Source: Chrysomallon squamiferum
Taxonomy: Eukaryota; Mollusca; Gastropoda; Neomphalida; Peltospiridae
Direction: 5' to 3'
NCBI GenBank assembly: GCA_012295275.1
Contig: CM022672.1
Location: forward strand, 31,749,894 to 31,813,893
Length of the DNA stretch: 64,000 bases
The notes under the pieces are model-generated. The model saw only the letters and a program-made list of their open reading frames with translations, was not told the DNA's origin and searched no databases. Positions 10,825 to 23,101 of the stretch are shown here, piece after piece (position 1 is the first letter of the stretch; each line of letters starts with the position of its first letter). Both the position numbers and the translations under genes were made by a program.

Positions 10825-12500
10825 TTGGTTGTAACCTGCTGTGTGATGTAAGATATGATTGACAGTTAAACAGGTGATTCTTAATCAGAAATGTGAATAA
10901 AACATTTACAATGAAAATTTATTTTATTTTCTTATTGCAATTGAAATAATGTAGGCAGTAAGAAAGTGAGATATTTGACCAAGTTAACTGTTTTTCGGTT
11001 TATTGTTTTAAATTTAGAAATATATTTCTGATACATGTAATGGAATTTCGTTTTTCAGAATAGTTATTCAGATCTGGATTGTTAAAATTTTATTTTTTTA
11101 AGACGTGGCTTTCAGGTTATTTCAGTTTTAATTATTCCAATATTCTCAATTCCTAACTTTCACCACTTCGTCCTGTATTCACTGTTTAAATACCATGGCT
11201 TCTAGCGTAGTTGATTTTTATTTTATTATTTTAAACGAAATTTTCTCGATTTTATTTTCTACATTTAAAAACACACTCAGACACACACACAGAAATAATT
11301 TAATAACTGATGATAAATAATACAATAAAAGAAAAGAATTTTAAAAAATAATTAAACGTACATCAGGCTTTTCTAACGGTGCAGAATCTGACGGCCATTT
11401 TTTCCCGTGTAGGACTGATTTCCAATAAAAACAAATGTAAATAACAGTGTTATAAATTTATGAGTGGGTGACAGTCGTACGGAAATGCATTTTCGGTGCA
11501 CGATTTATGATCTATTTTCAATAATGGCCGTAACCACATTGAAGAAAAATGCTTCGTACCGAAACTGAGGGGTTTTCTTTTATTATGTACAAAGGTTTTC
11601 ATTTAAAAATATAAAATATAAATGGCTAAAGTCGCGGATTTTGTGTCTCCCAAGTCGGATCTTCTGGAGGAATTAGGCCCCCAGAACCCCTCGCCCCAAT
11701 TGTTTCTTTTACATTTTTTTTTTTTTTTTTTATTGTTTAGGCGTTTTTGCCTCGTTTCCAAAAGTCTAGTTACGGCCCTGCTACAAGGTATATCTTTATC
11801 TTTCTTTACAGTTTTTTCTTTTTCTTTTCTTTTTTCTTTCTTTTATAAAGGGCTGGCTTTACATTAGTTTGTCTTGGCTCTCTTAAAAACATAATTATAA
11901 ATAATTATCTTATACAAACTAGCGCGCCATCGAAATCTGCATACACACTCGATTAAGGTGAAGTATGCATTTAGTTCATCTAAGTGCTGATTACGTTAAC
12001 AGCAAGTGTTGCAAATGATACTCATAACAACTGTTACAGGTGCGGAAAACATACTTCTGTTGTAGATAAACCAAACAAATAAATAAATGAAATGAAATAA
12101 AAAGTTTTATAGTCGGCTGGGTTTGTCTTTCGACACTTTGCACCATACATCCCTATAAAACGCGTTTTATGTTACAGTACGGCTGCTTTATTCGATACTT
12201 TTAAAAGTGTTTAGCCTGTTTCCTGCTCTGCACATTACTATGCATGTTTGTTGAATCACAAACGCCACGCGAACTGTAATATACCTTACGCTTGTTATGA
12301 GTTTTATGACCTGCAAAATAAACTCTTTTTAGATCGATCGGTGAACTCGGCATATTTGCGATTGTAATTTCCGAGAAAGCCGTGATGGTTGCTATAGCAA
12401 TGCCCGCCTACGACGATTCATGTTTGTTGTGGGTACTGGCATGACGGATGTAAATAAAGATTGTAAATTTATTTAAAAAAAAAAAAAAAAAAAAAATGTA
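10141..12500. other. Intergenic AT-rich DNA, no gene recognised
   Basis: There are ATTT and ATT runs at 10,765-10,825, a late AATAAA near 10,896 that could also serve glutamine synthetase, CA at about 11,275-11,292, and a T-run at 11,710-11,731. The block 11,620-11,780 is GC-richer and reads like a worn dispersed repeat (GGCCCCCAGAACCCC, then TTACGGCCCTGCT), not a gene. The block 11,920-12,460 is CpG-richer but shows no splice-bounded frame. Confidence 0.6.
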
Positions 12501-12514
12501 GTTTTTTTACCCTC

Positions 12515-12596
12515 AGATAAGAGGACACCTGCAATATAAGGACACTTTTGCTTGGTCCCACAGGCTGTCCGTACAAGACAGGTACCACTGTATATG
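12515..12596 (+). mobile_element. MITE-like remnant (GGACACCT...GGTCCC type)
   Basis: The stretch carries AGAGGACACCTGCAATATAA, GGACAC, TTGGTCCCACAGGC, TGTCCGTACAAGAC and AGGTACCACTGTAT. This order of GGACACC, GGTCCC and TGTCC blocks, partly inverted, resembles short non-autonomous DNA elements I know from many invertebrate genomes. The identification is from memory of the pattern, with no clear ends or target duplication seen. Confidence 0.35.
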
Positions 12597-12684
12597 AAAT
12601 GTTACATTAGATTTTTATAATGTTCAAAACTGATTTATTATGTTTTGTGCTTTATATAGTATTTTACTACATAATAATCATAAT

Positions 12685-12685
12685 C

Positions 12686-12771
<86 letters not shown>

Positions 12772-12793
12772 ATATATATATATATATATATAT
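12685..12793. repeat. (AAT)n joined head-to-head to (ATT)n, then (TA)n
   Basis: About 14 AAT units run straight into about 14 ATT units, followed by some 25 bp of TA. The first two halves are reverse complements with no spacer, so one strand can fold on itself over about 40 bp. Confidence 0.9.
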
Positions 12794-12799
12794 AACGGA

Positions 12800-12917
12800 T
12801 AATTTCCTTAATCTCTTAATGGGTCTTAATTATTATCATAATTTATTCTTGTCCAAGGTTAGTCGAACACGAACAATACACCGAAGGAAAGAGGGAAAGA
12901 AATTAAATGTGTAACAG

Positions 12918-12954
<37 letters not shown>

Positions 12955-13444
12955 TTGGTGGAAACGAGAACATTTCTCTCTAACTAGGTCAGAAGGTCTA
13001 AATAATCTCTGGCAACGTGCGATATAAATGCTGGTTTTGTTTACACTCGTACAAAACATCTGATGCAACGACGTTGTTTTGGTCTGGTTTGACACAGTTT
13101 GAAAACGCTGAGTAACTTTACACAAATGACGATGCCGATGTGAATGTTTATCGAAAGGCACAACAGTACTGTACGGGCAAATAATCTGTTTACGTTAAAT
13201 CTGAGAAGCTGTGCTTTGACACAATGTGTTATAAGAAAAATTTTTTTTTTTTTTTTAGATAATTCTCATTCTGGTTTGTGTTGTGAATTTCTTTCCTGAA
13301 CATTTTTACAGCATTATAGGATGGGGAGGGAGAGACAAAAGAAATAAAGAAAAAAAGCAAAGCATAATAATAATAATAATATCTGAAAAGAATTCATGAA
13401 GTTTGGTTAAACTTTTCCTTAAATAATTTTCTTCCTTTTAAGTG

Positions 13445-13479
<35 letters not shown>

Positions 13480-14525
13480 TATAGATATATATTAAATGTT
13501 TTATTTCGCTATATTGAATAACATTATTTAATAACTGTTGACACAAGCGGGGCCAAAACGTACAACAAAACAAAAATCACTAAATTTGAACTAAACGCCA
13601 TTTCCCGCTTGAAACCTTACTAGCTACTGTTAATTTATTTCGACGATCACTGCAACCCTCTGTCAACCCACTTTCCATCAAAGTAACATAAATTTTACAT
13701 CTGCACCCATTACCATCCTTACATAACAAACGTCACGCAACCCAGCCTACATTTTTCTACTGTACTTTTTTCTTTACTTATACCGAATGACGTTTGCTTG
13801 CCTTGTTTTTTTATTTTTGTGTACTGTTCGTACATTATTATATCACTGTATTATGTAGCTGTTGTTCGTACTAACATTTTACTATTTCGGTACATTTTAA
13901 CGTTAATATTTACATTCGTGATTTCCTAGGTTTTTTTCATTTTGCCCGGAAAGCTGCTCGCAACAATTAGTCCATGAAATCGAGGGTCGATAGTATAGTT
14001 ATAACTGTTCTGCGTTGTTATTTATTTTAAAATGTCGAACAACTCTTCTTATGAAACTAAAAACAACGGCTGTTAATTTATATTCACTTTTCAATAGACT
14101 GAACATAATGAGCCACCTTATCTGTGATATATTAATCGTATACCACTAGTTAGGTGAAGATTTATTAACATTTATCGCTGACATATTAAACAGCGCTCTA
14201 ACCCCAGAACTAAACCCGATGCATTCGTTCATTGACCCCAGAACGATACAATAAACAGCGCCTTTGTTTACAGCAGAAGATCAAGCATATATTATGATAA
14301 TGGTATCGATTGACGTCACAACAAGGGCGAGTAACCCTGTTTGGTTCTCTTAGTGAAATAAATTGAAGCGACGTTGTTGGAAATACATCGGTAACAACAT
14401 TAGTAAAAATTATTATTTCCCGTTCCAGCTAAAGGTTCAAATCAGATACTGATGTTTCTGCTTTCGTATATTTGGGAAAAAACGCGTAAAATAGGTTTAT
14501 AACAAATTGCTATTGGATTGTATAA
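12800..14525. other. Intergenic DNA, no gene recognised
   Basis: A poly(A) run fills about 12,920-12,951, (AT)n lies at about 13,448-13,477, and a palindromic cAMP-response-element motif TGACGTCA at 14,311-14,318. No coding frame with splice support was found. AT-rich throughout. Confidence 0.6.
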
Positions 14526-14527
14526 AA

Positions 14528-14528
<1 letters not shown>

Positions 14529-14570
<42 letters not shown>

Positions 14571-15558
14571 GGCGTTGTTATTGTGTGTATTTACATCGTT
14601 GGCATTTCCTATTATTTATTTATTTTATTTTATTTTATTTTATTATTATATATATTTTTTTATTTCGTTAATGTTATTTTTTTTTTAGGAAATGGATCAC
14701 CTACTTCCAGAAACCACAAGTGAAAAAAACACATGAGCAGTTGTAACAAGATTTTTGACATTTGTCATTACATGCCTTCACAAACACTGACAACAGAAAA
14801 GCTGTCACTTTTATTATTCAGTAATTGAAAATATTTCTAACGCTAAACCTACATTACAGGCACTGTCACTTCACGAATAAATCAATTTGTAACCTTTTCT
14901 CACATCACAAAAACTTAATATTTTTTTTTTTCATTTAGTCGCACAACAAAAATAAACCAGGCATGAAAAGAAACATTTAAAAATTTGAATAAAAATAGAA
15001 AGGTTAAAAGATTATATATTCATTAAAAAAAAAAAAAAAAAATCCAGTTTGGTGAGGTGACGGTTTTAAATTAAATACCCTCCCCCTTCACCACACCAAC
15101 CCGCCTCCTCAGTATAACACAAATCTTTTGACGTTTTTAATTAACGGCGTATTTTGCATTATTTTCTATGAATACCACATAGGAATGTTGCCTAAGTTGT
15201 TGAGAAGTGAAATTCGATGATGAACAATGATCATTGTAACATAATCATAGTGCTAGAAACAGAATCCTTTTGTTAAGGTCAAAAGAATTTTCTTTTTTTT
15301 GGAGGTCAGCGACCTTGTCAGACTATGGCCTTCATTTCTAGTTAGTCATTAACAAGAACATTTTTTTTTTTTTTTTCTTTTTTTAATAAAAATATTATAC
15401 AGCTAAGTTGCTTTTAAATCTGGGCCTTCGTACTCTTTCTATAGTATTTACAAAACCTGTTGTGTTTTATCTTTTGTATTCTTTTTTGAAAGAACGCATT
15501 TAAGCAAAATATGTAAAGATTTATAATAAAATCTTGTTAAATTCAGTTATCTTTATTC

Positions 15559-15622
<64 letters not shown>

Positions 15623-15724
15623 TTTTTTTATCTCCTGTTCAGTAAGATTATTTTTAGTAATTATTATTCAAATACAAGGCAAACATTCTGCATAAATTAT
15701 GCTGATTAGACATATATATATATA

Positions 15725-15755
<31 letters not shown>

Positions 15756-16480
15756 ATATATATACATATGAGAAAGGAAATAAAAATAATAATAATGAAA
15801 AAGTAATAACAAAATAAAATAATTTAAAAAAAAAAAAAAAAAAAAAACACCTACTGGATTTATTCTAACAAACATCTGCGACAAAAAAAAAAAAATAATA
15901 AAAATAAAATGGCGCGCATTCTATTTCACTGAAATAACACTGAACGTCGTATAGTTATTATTTTACGCACACTGAAAGTAACCACGTTCTCTGAGTGTGG
16001 AAATAAATGCTGACATGTAATATCTCTGTTTACCTCGCTTCAGCCCGCCCTGAACCGAGAGCAATATAAACATGGACGACACCCTATCGCATTTCACGTC
16101 ACACGCTATAGTCACGTGATGTTTAACATTGTTTTCTTGTACGGCGTCAAAACAGATAATTTTTTTTTTTTTTTTTTTGATTGTTTCAAAGGACACTGTC
16201 TCGTTTATTAGTGAGTAAAGTACGTAAAAGCCTCAAAGTACGAAATGTTTATTCACTTCAGATATAAACGAGAAAACTAGGTTAGAAAAGGTGACTCTTA
16301 TTAAATATAATAATAATAATAATAATATAATAAGAATATTCTGTCGTGTTCACACAGGAAAATATTTCAGATGATAATAAACAATGAGATCAGTTTCAGA
16401 GTTTTGTTATCTCATCTACAGCCAAACTTTGTGGTTTAAATAACTTTTGATACAGTATGTTAAAAAAAATAATAATAATA
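14529..16480. repeat. Microsatellite-rich stretch: GT, CT and TATC runs
   Basis: (TG)n at about 14,529-14,567, ATTTT runs at 14,615-14,650, (CT)n at 15,560-15,610 running into AT, and TA-(TATC)n-TA at about 15,711-15,765. Poly(A) runs occur at 15,825-15,846 and 15,883-15,895. The block 15,910-16,140 is CpG-richer but has no supported exon. No gene seen. Confidence 0.75.
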
Positions 16481-16489
16481 AAAATAATT

Positions 16490-17700
16490 GAAAAAAAAAT
16501 TTTTTTTTTTTTTTTTTTTAAAATAAGTGTAGCCATATTGCTTTCTAAACTGGTTTATATGTAATCATTTTGTCAAATACAAATCGTTACCATTCTAAAA
16601 CTGTAAGAATGATTAATTATCAGCTCATCAACAGAATTCTATTCTGTTACACACAACCAACAGACATCTGTGATGTGAATAAACAGATGTACAGACAGAT
16701 ACACAGAAAGTCAGTCAGACACACTGACAGATAGATAGATATGTAGGTAGGTAGATAGATAGATAGATAGATAGATAAAATATATATGCCAAAGACAGAC
16801 AGAGAAAGGTATGGATAAATATGTAATGCCAGAGGATGAAGGGACAATAAACACATACATACACATACATATACACATATACATACATATACACACACAC
16901 GTGTATTTGCATGGATACGTATATATATATATATGTATATGTATGTTTATATATGTGTGTGTATGTGTAAAGAAAAATGATTTAAAAAATGTGTAAGATC
17001 CAGAATGTAATATATTCTTCTAAGCTTGCTCTTTTTATATTTGGTCAAAGGAAGAAGGTCACGTGATACTGAATAATAACTGTTGAAGATAAACAAAAGA
17101 TGATGTTGATAATAAGAATAACAAAACAACAAATTTGTAACACACACCCACACATACACACACGCACACATAAACAAATATTCGAATGGTGAATACAATG
17201 AACACCGAAATGAAAGACTGAAAGATTAACGATGTGTAAAGAAACATAATAAATAAATAAATAAATAAATAAATAATAAAGAAGTAAATAAATAAATAAA
17301 TAAATAACATATGAAAGAAAAAATATGTATGTGTGCAGGAGAATGTAAAAATAGAATAATCGAGATAAATTATTACGATAAATTTATAAAAATTAATTAA
17401 AAAAAAAAATTAAATAAATAAATAATAACAAAAAAAAAAGGTTTGTGTGGAAAAATTTTATTGTTGATGTTGTAGTTATATTTGTTGATTTTAAAAAAGC
17501 TTTAGTTTAGATGTGATGTTTATTAATGAGTTAATTCAGATGTTTATCACGATTTTTTTATACAATAATAATAATCATAACAAAGAACACAGAATACTGA
17601 TATAGCGAATGACACAGCGAAAATATGATCTGTCAGTTTTTACAAAACGCGCCTTTTTTTATTTTTTATTTTTTTTTTGTACACAGAATAGTCGATCATA
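16490..17700. repeat. GATA, CA/TA and AAAT microsatellites, no gene
   Basis: (GATA)-type repeat at about 16,728-16,778, alternating CA/TA tracts at 16,850-16,965, CA at 17,142-17,170, and AAAT runs at 17,249-17,308. Translated repeats give spurious open frames on both strands. A9-T19 at 16,491-16,519 is a small foldback. Confidence 0.75.
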
Positions 17701-17733
17701 ATTCTTTTATTCTGCTGTTACTATAGAAAACAA

Positions 17734-17850
17734 TGACGTCACTGTCTGACTGAATGGAAATGAAAGAAGAAAAAGGTATAAGTGACGTCACTATTTGTTT
17801 TTGGCACGGTTAGCTAGCACAACGAGATAGCGTTACACGCTGTGACGTAA
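17734..17850. promoter_or_regulatory. Cluster of three CRE-type sites
   Basis: Two perfect palindromic TGACGTCA sites at 17,734-17,741 and 17,783-17,790, and a variant TGACGTAA at 17,843-17,850, lie within 117 bp. The consensus is that bound by CREB/ATF bZIP proteins. A further perfect site is at 18,849-18,856. No gene start was identified next to the cluster, so function is inference. Confidence 0.45.
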
Positions 17851-18352
17851 CTGGTATATTTATCATGTATTATGAGTAATAGGTGTAACTGTAAACATTA
17901 GTCACCGAACATTACAGTATTCACATGTCTTTATATTATTCTGATTTCAAAACAAAAATAAATAAATAAATATGATAAATAAGTTTCTGTTATTCCAGCT
18001 TATGCTTCCAAATGAAGTATATTTACATACAACCTAAATATCTTTTTCCCACCTAATTACATGATGTCACATTTTCTGATTAATAAATTAATTCATTTTT
18101 ATATTTATATGTCTGTACGTTACCATATATCTTGTTATTATTGTACAATATATATCTTTTTAAATATTTGTTATAACTAGCTGTTTCGAGAGCGTAATAA
18201 AATATTGACACAGAATAGTAACAGATTACGTTAACCTTTTGAACTAGTACTCGATTTTTATCTAGCGATAAAAAAAAGAAAGAGAAAAACAACAACAACA
18301 ATAATATAAAGTCACATATAAAGGAATATTATGTCAGTATTTTGTCACGTTT

Positions 18353-18385
<33 letters not shown>

Positions 18386-19064
18386 CACACACACATACAC
18401 ACATACCCCCAAAACATACACACACAAACACACGCACACACACGATCACACACATATTGTGATTAATAATAATATAGGTACAATTCACAAACTGCCTGTA
18501 TTCCATGTGTTAGCAATAAGTTCTATTAAATTCACAAAAATTCAGTTATGTGAAAATTATCTGATGAGCCCCTGACAAGCTTTGATCCAGCAGTCGTCCG
18601 CATGTTACAGTTTTGAAACAGTTAATTGATTATAACAGAATGAAATAAATAAATAACTGCTTTTGTATTATTATTATCTTCATTTCTTATTGTTGTTATT
18701 TATTTATTTAAAGTTATTTGTGTTTTCATTTTTGGGATAATGTTTATTCAAAATTCGTGAAAAAAATTCTTGTTCAGGCACGACACCCAGCTGGTTCAAC
18801 GATCGTTTAGTTTTCTGTGTGTTGCAAGCTGGTTGTGCAAGTTCGTTGTGACGTCACGCTGCTGACACATCAGTCTCATTGTCGAAATTTTACACGAGTT
18901 TGTCCTCAATCAATTCTGCGACAAACGATTACCGTAAAGCTCTTAATAATCAACTTGTTACTCAAATAGGGTGCGTCATTCCTTTTGTCACGCACAGGTA
19001 AAATAATAACTCAGTTTTTGTAAATAAACGTTGGTTCAAGAACATATCGTGGTATGAATTTACA

Positions 19065-19098
<34 letters not shown>

Positions 19099-19337
19099 AA
19101 AATCGGTCACGAAGCAAAAGCAAAGTTCGTAGTCGATAGTAACAGTTTATTTTGAAGTGCAAACAGTCTATATATATTTTTTAATGTATTCGCTATTGCA
19201 AAAATTCACCTGTACTTTGAGTAACTGGATTTAGAAATAAGATTTAAGAGATCTACATTCAAGTGTGTGTCTTTGTGTGTTACAATGAAAAAATAATAAT
19301 AATAATAATAAAAAAATAAATAAATAAAAGGTAAGTA
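17851..19337. other. Intergenic DNA with CA/TA microsatellite
   Basis: A compound (CA)n-(TA)n-(CA)n tract occupies about 18,352-18,452. A-rich runs fill 19,067-19,101 and AAT runs 19,293-19,327. The block 18,775-18,920 is GC-richer and contains a CRE. No gene seen. Confidence 0.6.
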
Positions 19338-19345
19338 ATTTAGCT

Positions 19346-19630
19346 CACTGGTTTTCGGACTTTTTCATACCGCGACCCCTTATGAACAATTCAATACGAC
19401 AGATGACCGCTTTAAAAACATTTATCAATAATATCTAGGGTTACCATATTTTCATCAACCAAAGACAGTACAAAAGGAATCTATATTCACTGTGACAGGT
19501 CCCAAACCTATCTACATGTTTTTGTTTATTGCTCCTTCCAAGTCAAGTTGAAAAAATCTAAACCCTCGCTGAAAAACGATCTCGCGACCCCCAGAAAAAA
19601 GGCTCGCGACCCCCAGGTTATAAACCTATG
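19346..19630 (+). mobile_element. hAT-type MITE, copy 1, with perfect 8-bp target duplication
   Basis: The 285-bp element begins CACTGGTTTTCGGAC and ends GGTTATAAACCTATG, short imperfect terminal inverted repeats of the CANNGGTTTTC type. It is flanked on both sides by ATTTAGCT (19,338-19,345 and 19,631-19,638), a perfect 8-bp direct repeat as hAT transposases make. Near the ends are CATACCGCGACCCC and CTCGCGACCCCCAG, a GCGACCCC style also seen in hAT MITEs of other animals. There is no coding capacity. A second copy lies at 48,598-48,889. Confidence 0.85.
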
Positions 19631-19654
19631 ATTTAGCTGTAGTAGTAACATTGA

Positions 19655-19666
19655 CTAATAATAATC

Positions 19667-19713
<47 letters not shown>

Positions 19714-19778
19714 TAATAATAATAAAAGATAATAATAATAAAAACAAAGATATAAATAAATACAAATAAAAAAAAAAA

Positions 19779-19811
<33 letters not shown>

Positions 19812-19819
19812 AATAGTAA

Positions 19820-19866
<47 letters not shown>

Positions 19867-19892
19867 ACAAATAAAAAAAAAAAAAAAAAAAT
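19655..19892. repeat. Compound microsatellite: AAT, TATG, TAG, poly(A)
   Basis: (AAT)n at about 19,658-19,710, then A-rich, (TATG)n at 19,786-19,809, (TAG)n at 19,813-19,866 and an A-run to 19,891. Three motifs follow one another with almost no unique sequence between. Confidence 0.9.
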
Positions 19893-20830
19893 ACAGGTAT
19901 TTTAAGACTGTGGTAGTTTATCTGATCATTATGTTTTGAATTCAGGCTGCAGGAAATAAATGACGAATGTACATACACCTCATTTCTCTGTATACATCTT
20001 GAACAGGACTACAAATTCTTACAAAGAAATACGAGCTTAAACCTTTCATGGTGGAATAACTGTCACAGCTATCGGATTATTAACATGAAGTATAAACAGA
20101 GCTGTTAGAAGTATTTAATTTTATTTAAATATTCTGTATGTATGATAGTTAAAAATAAACGATGTCAGTGCAAATTACTATTATTACCGTTGACTTTCTT
20201 ACTGCTAAATTATTATTTGATCACTGATGCACGGAAATTGACCAGTTAGTTCACAGACTTGTCCAGCTGGTAGAGATGTTCAGTCTCAGTTTTTCTTTTA
20301 CTTCTTCTTTTTTTTAATTTTTAATTTTTAATCTCGCAAAAAAGGACGAGAAACATCTTGCACCAGTGGAAATGTTAACGTAGCTTTTTAACCCGGGCAG
20401 ACGTAAATTCGAAAGGTCGCGAGTCGACGATCGTCTGCAGTGTCTAAACTAAAACAGATAACTCTTTGACAGGACCAGTAGAGTTCTCTCCCTTTATTTA
20501 TTCGAAAAGAATCTTTTTATCACTGATCGGCAGAACTAAATCTTTGGCGCCCTGAAGCTTCAACTTTTATGAGAAGCTTTCGAAATCAGCAACGAGATCT
20601 GCGTCACCACTTTTATTATGTCCTGTGGGTTTCTTCTGTGACAGCTCTAAAAGTTTATGTACGGTCTGTTAGATTCATCTTTGTATGTAGTTTAGCATTT
20701 TGAATGTTCTCTGTCTTGTGTACGTCTGATTAAACTCTGCACATAGACAATATTCGTCATTTCTGCGTGAATCTATTTTTTGTGGGAAACTGGGCATTCG
20801 CAAGTATGTAGTTTAGGATTTTGAATATTC
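19893..20830. other. Intergenic DNA, no gene recognised
   Basis: This is mixed AT-rich DNA with a GC-richer block at 20,360-20,640. A GGTCGCGAGTCGACGATC block near 20,416 faintly recalls a Pol III B box, but no matching A box lies at tRNA spacing. Nothing else was supported. Confidence 0.5.
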
Positions 20831-20835
20831 TATGT

Positions 20836-20938
20836 ATGTACGTACGTACGTGTGTGTGTATGTATGTATGTATGTATGTATGTATGTATGTATGTATGTA
20901 TGTATGTATGTATGTATGTATGTATGTATGTATGTATG
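20836..20938. repeat. (ATGT)n microsatellite, about 100 bp
   Basis: Starts as imperfect GTAC/GTGT and becomes a nearly pure TATG run to 20,938. Confidence 0.95.
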
Positions 20939-21175
20939 TTTCCTATTCCATCAACAACAATTATCAATGAAAATAAAGATTTTTCTTATCGAAAGTTTAT
21001 CCCTTTTTTGAGGGATTATTATTATTGACTAATTTATTTCATAATAATATGCTGTGTAACATTAATACTCGTTCAGTCTGACTATAGACAAATAGAAACA
21101 TGAGAGAGAGAAAGAACGTAAAAAAGAAAGAAAGACAGAACAACAAAAAAAAAAAAAAAAAAATAAATAAACAAA

Positions 21176-21210
<35 letters not shown>

Positions 21211-21356
21211 AAAAACAACAACAAACAAAAAAAACAACAACAACAAACCGATGCGGTAGAAAAGGTCGGAAATGATTTACCTGTAGCAAGTAAAATTTAT
21301 AAATGACGATCCAGAAAACACCCGGAGTGTAGGTAATAAAGTGCCTATATATTTAC

Positions 21357-21449
21357 CTGCATTATGTAAAACTTTCACCTGTGATGTCACCAAGGGACTG
21401 AGCGGCAACATCACAGAGCCACAGTTCATGTAGAGTGTCCAGTTCTGTT
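21357..21449 (-). other. Isolated exon-like block (unidentified)
   Basis: On the minus strand GTTGTTTTCAG|AACAG opens and GCAG|GTAAAT closes a 93-base block, a multiple of three, that is GC-richer than its AT-rich setting. Two frames are open throughout. One reads NWTLYMNCGSVMLPLSP near its start, which could be a secreted or membrane protein segment with an N-W-T glycosylation site. No neighbouring exon was found, and I do not recognise a family. It may be a relict exon. Confidence 0.3.
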
Positions 21450-21467
21450 CTGAAAACAACATCAGAC

Positions 21468-21851
21468 GATTTAAATTAATAAGGTGAGACTTCTGTGAAT
21501 CTGGAGAGAAAAGACAGAGAGACAGTTAATAAGAAAACACAAAAGAAAGAAAGTTTAAATAAAGATTTAAATTAATAAGGTGAGACTTCTGTGAATCTGG
21601 AGAGAAAAGGCAGAGAGACAGTTAATAAGAAAACACAAAAGAAAGAAAATTTAAATAAAGATTTAAATTAATAAGGTGAGACTTCTGTGAATCTGGAGAG
21701 AAAAGACAGGGAGACAGTTAATAAGAAAACACAAAAGAAAAAAAGTTTAAATAAAGATTTAAATTAATAAGGTGAGACTTCTATGAATCTGGAGAGAAAA
21801 GACAGAGAGACAGTTAATAAGAAAACACAAAAGAAAGAAAGTTTAAATAAC
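21468..21851. repeat. Minisatellite, four copies of a 96-bp unit
   Basis: Copies start at 21,468, 21,564, 21,660 and 21,756, exactly 96 bp apart, with only a few substitutions between them. Each unit begins GATTTAAATTAATAAGGTGA and carries the perfect 5' splice-site match AAG|GTGAGA on the + strand. Confidence 0.95.
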
Positions 21852-22532
21852 TTGCCTGCAGCCTTAGCTGTTGAATCTGCTTTGTATTTGTCACGTGCTA
21901 GGGTTGGTGTACCCTTAAATAAAATAAATCAGACTTACCACATATTTGAAAAGAATAAGATCCAAAGGATAAATACAGTAATTAACTGGTATCAATCCTC
22001 TTCTAAATAAATAAATAAAAATTATAATAAAAAGCTATATGTATTGGAGTGATAAAATCAAATAAATAAATTAAAAAATAATAATAAATAAAGATTCAAT
22101 AATAATAATAAGAAGAAGAAGAAGAAGAAGAAGAATGAAATAGTGTCATCAGCTCCATATTAAATGATCTAAGTTCTTTATCTTAGTTGTAATCATATTT
22201 CATGTCTAGCAATATCTAATCTGCATAAGGCATGGTTTACATTTTTGTAAATAAAACCAGATTTTTGAATTCTTATGTTATAAACGTGTTCGTTTTGGAC
22301 ATAGTATTTCTGAATTATATACTTTACGTACATGTGTAGTGAAACGAAAATAATGAACTGAGAAAAGACTGCAATGAATATGAATGTTAATGTAACAGAT
22401 TTATTTTAAAGTTTTAATAATAATAACCATAGTTATTTTTTACAGCCGGAATGACTTAATAAGTTTGGTAACATTTGGTAACTATAAACTTAGAAAGTTC
22501 TCTTTCTTCCATTTACCACTAAAGAAACAACG

Positions 22533-22564
<32 letters not shown>

Positions 22565-23095
22565 TTTTCATAAAGAAGAGCAACTTAGTAATATAAACTC
22601 TCGAGTTTATATTTACGCGAAAAAAAAAAACAAACAAACAAACAAACAAATAAACAAACAAATAAACAAATAAATAAATAAATAAATAAAATAAAAAAAT
22701 AAAAAAATAAAAAAATGAAATAATCTTGAAAGATAACTGATTTTAAGATACATTTTATACCAGCCCTGATCTTAACCCTAACTCTAACCGTAATACTAAA
22801 CCTATTTATAACAATGGAATATTTATTAACAAACATATCTGTTATCATGTCCTAATTTTTTATATAGTTATACATAAATAACTTGTTACTTTTAAATAAA
22901 TAAATATAAAATAAATACACAAATATAAAAGTCCGAGAGAGAGACAGAGAGAGAAACAGAAAGAGAGAGGTGGGACAGAGAGGGAGAGAGAGACAGAAAT
23001 AGAGAGAAAAATATTCAGAGAGTGAGACAGACAGACAGACAGAGATACTCAAACACTCGGATATGTACACATAGAAAAGGCACGTAAAAATATCT
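21852..23095. other. Microsatellite-rich intergenic DNA
   Basis: (GAA)n at 22,113-22,134, poly(A) at about 22,532-22,561, and CAAA and TAAA runs at 22,630-22,720. A short degenerate telomere-like tract (TTAACCCTAACTCTAACCG) lies near 22,772. GAGA-type purine tracts fill 22,934-23,045. No gene seen. Confidence 0.65.
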
Positions 23096-23101
23096 TATTA
23101 A

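Noticed and set aside
12620-12802. Poly-Ile/Leu open frame
   Set aside because: Translation of the ATT/AAT array and TA run.
20260-20440. tRNA gene
   Set aside because: A GGTCGCGAGTCGACGATC block looked like a B box, but the A-box-like GCTGGTAGAGATG is about 150 bp away and no cloverleaf can be drawn.
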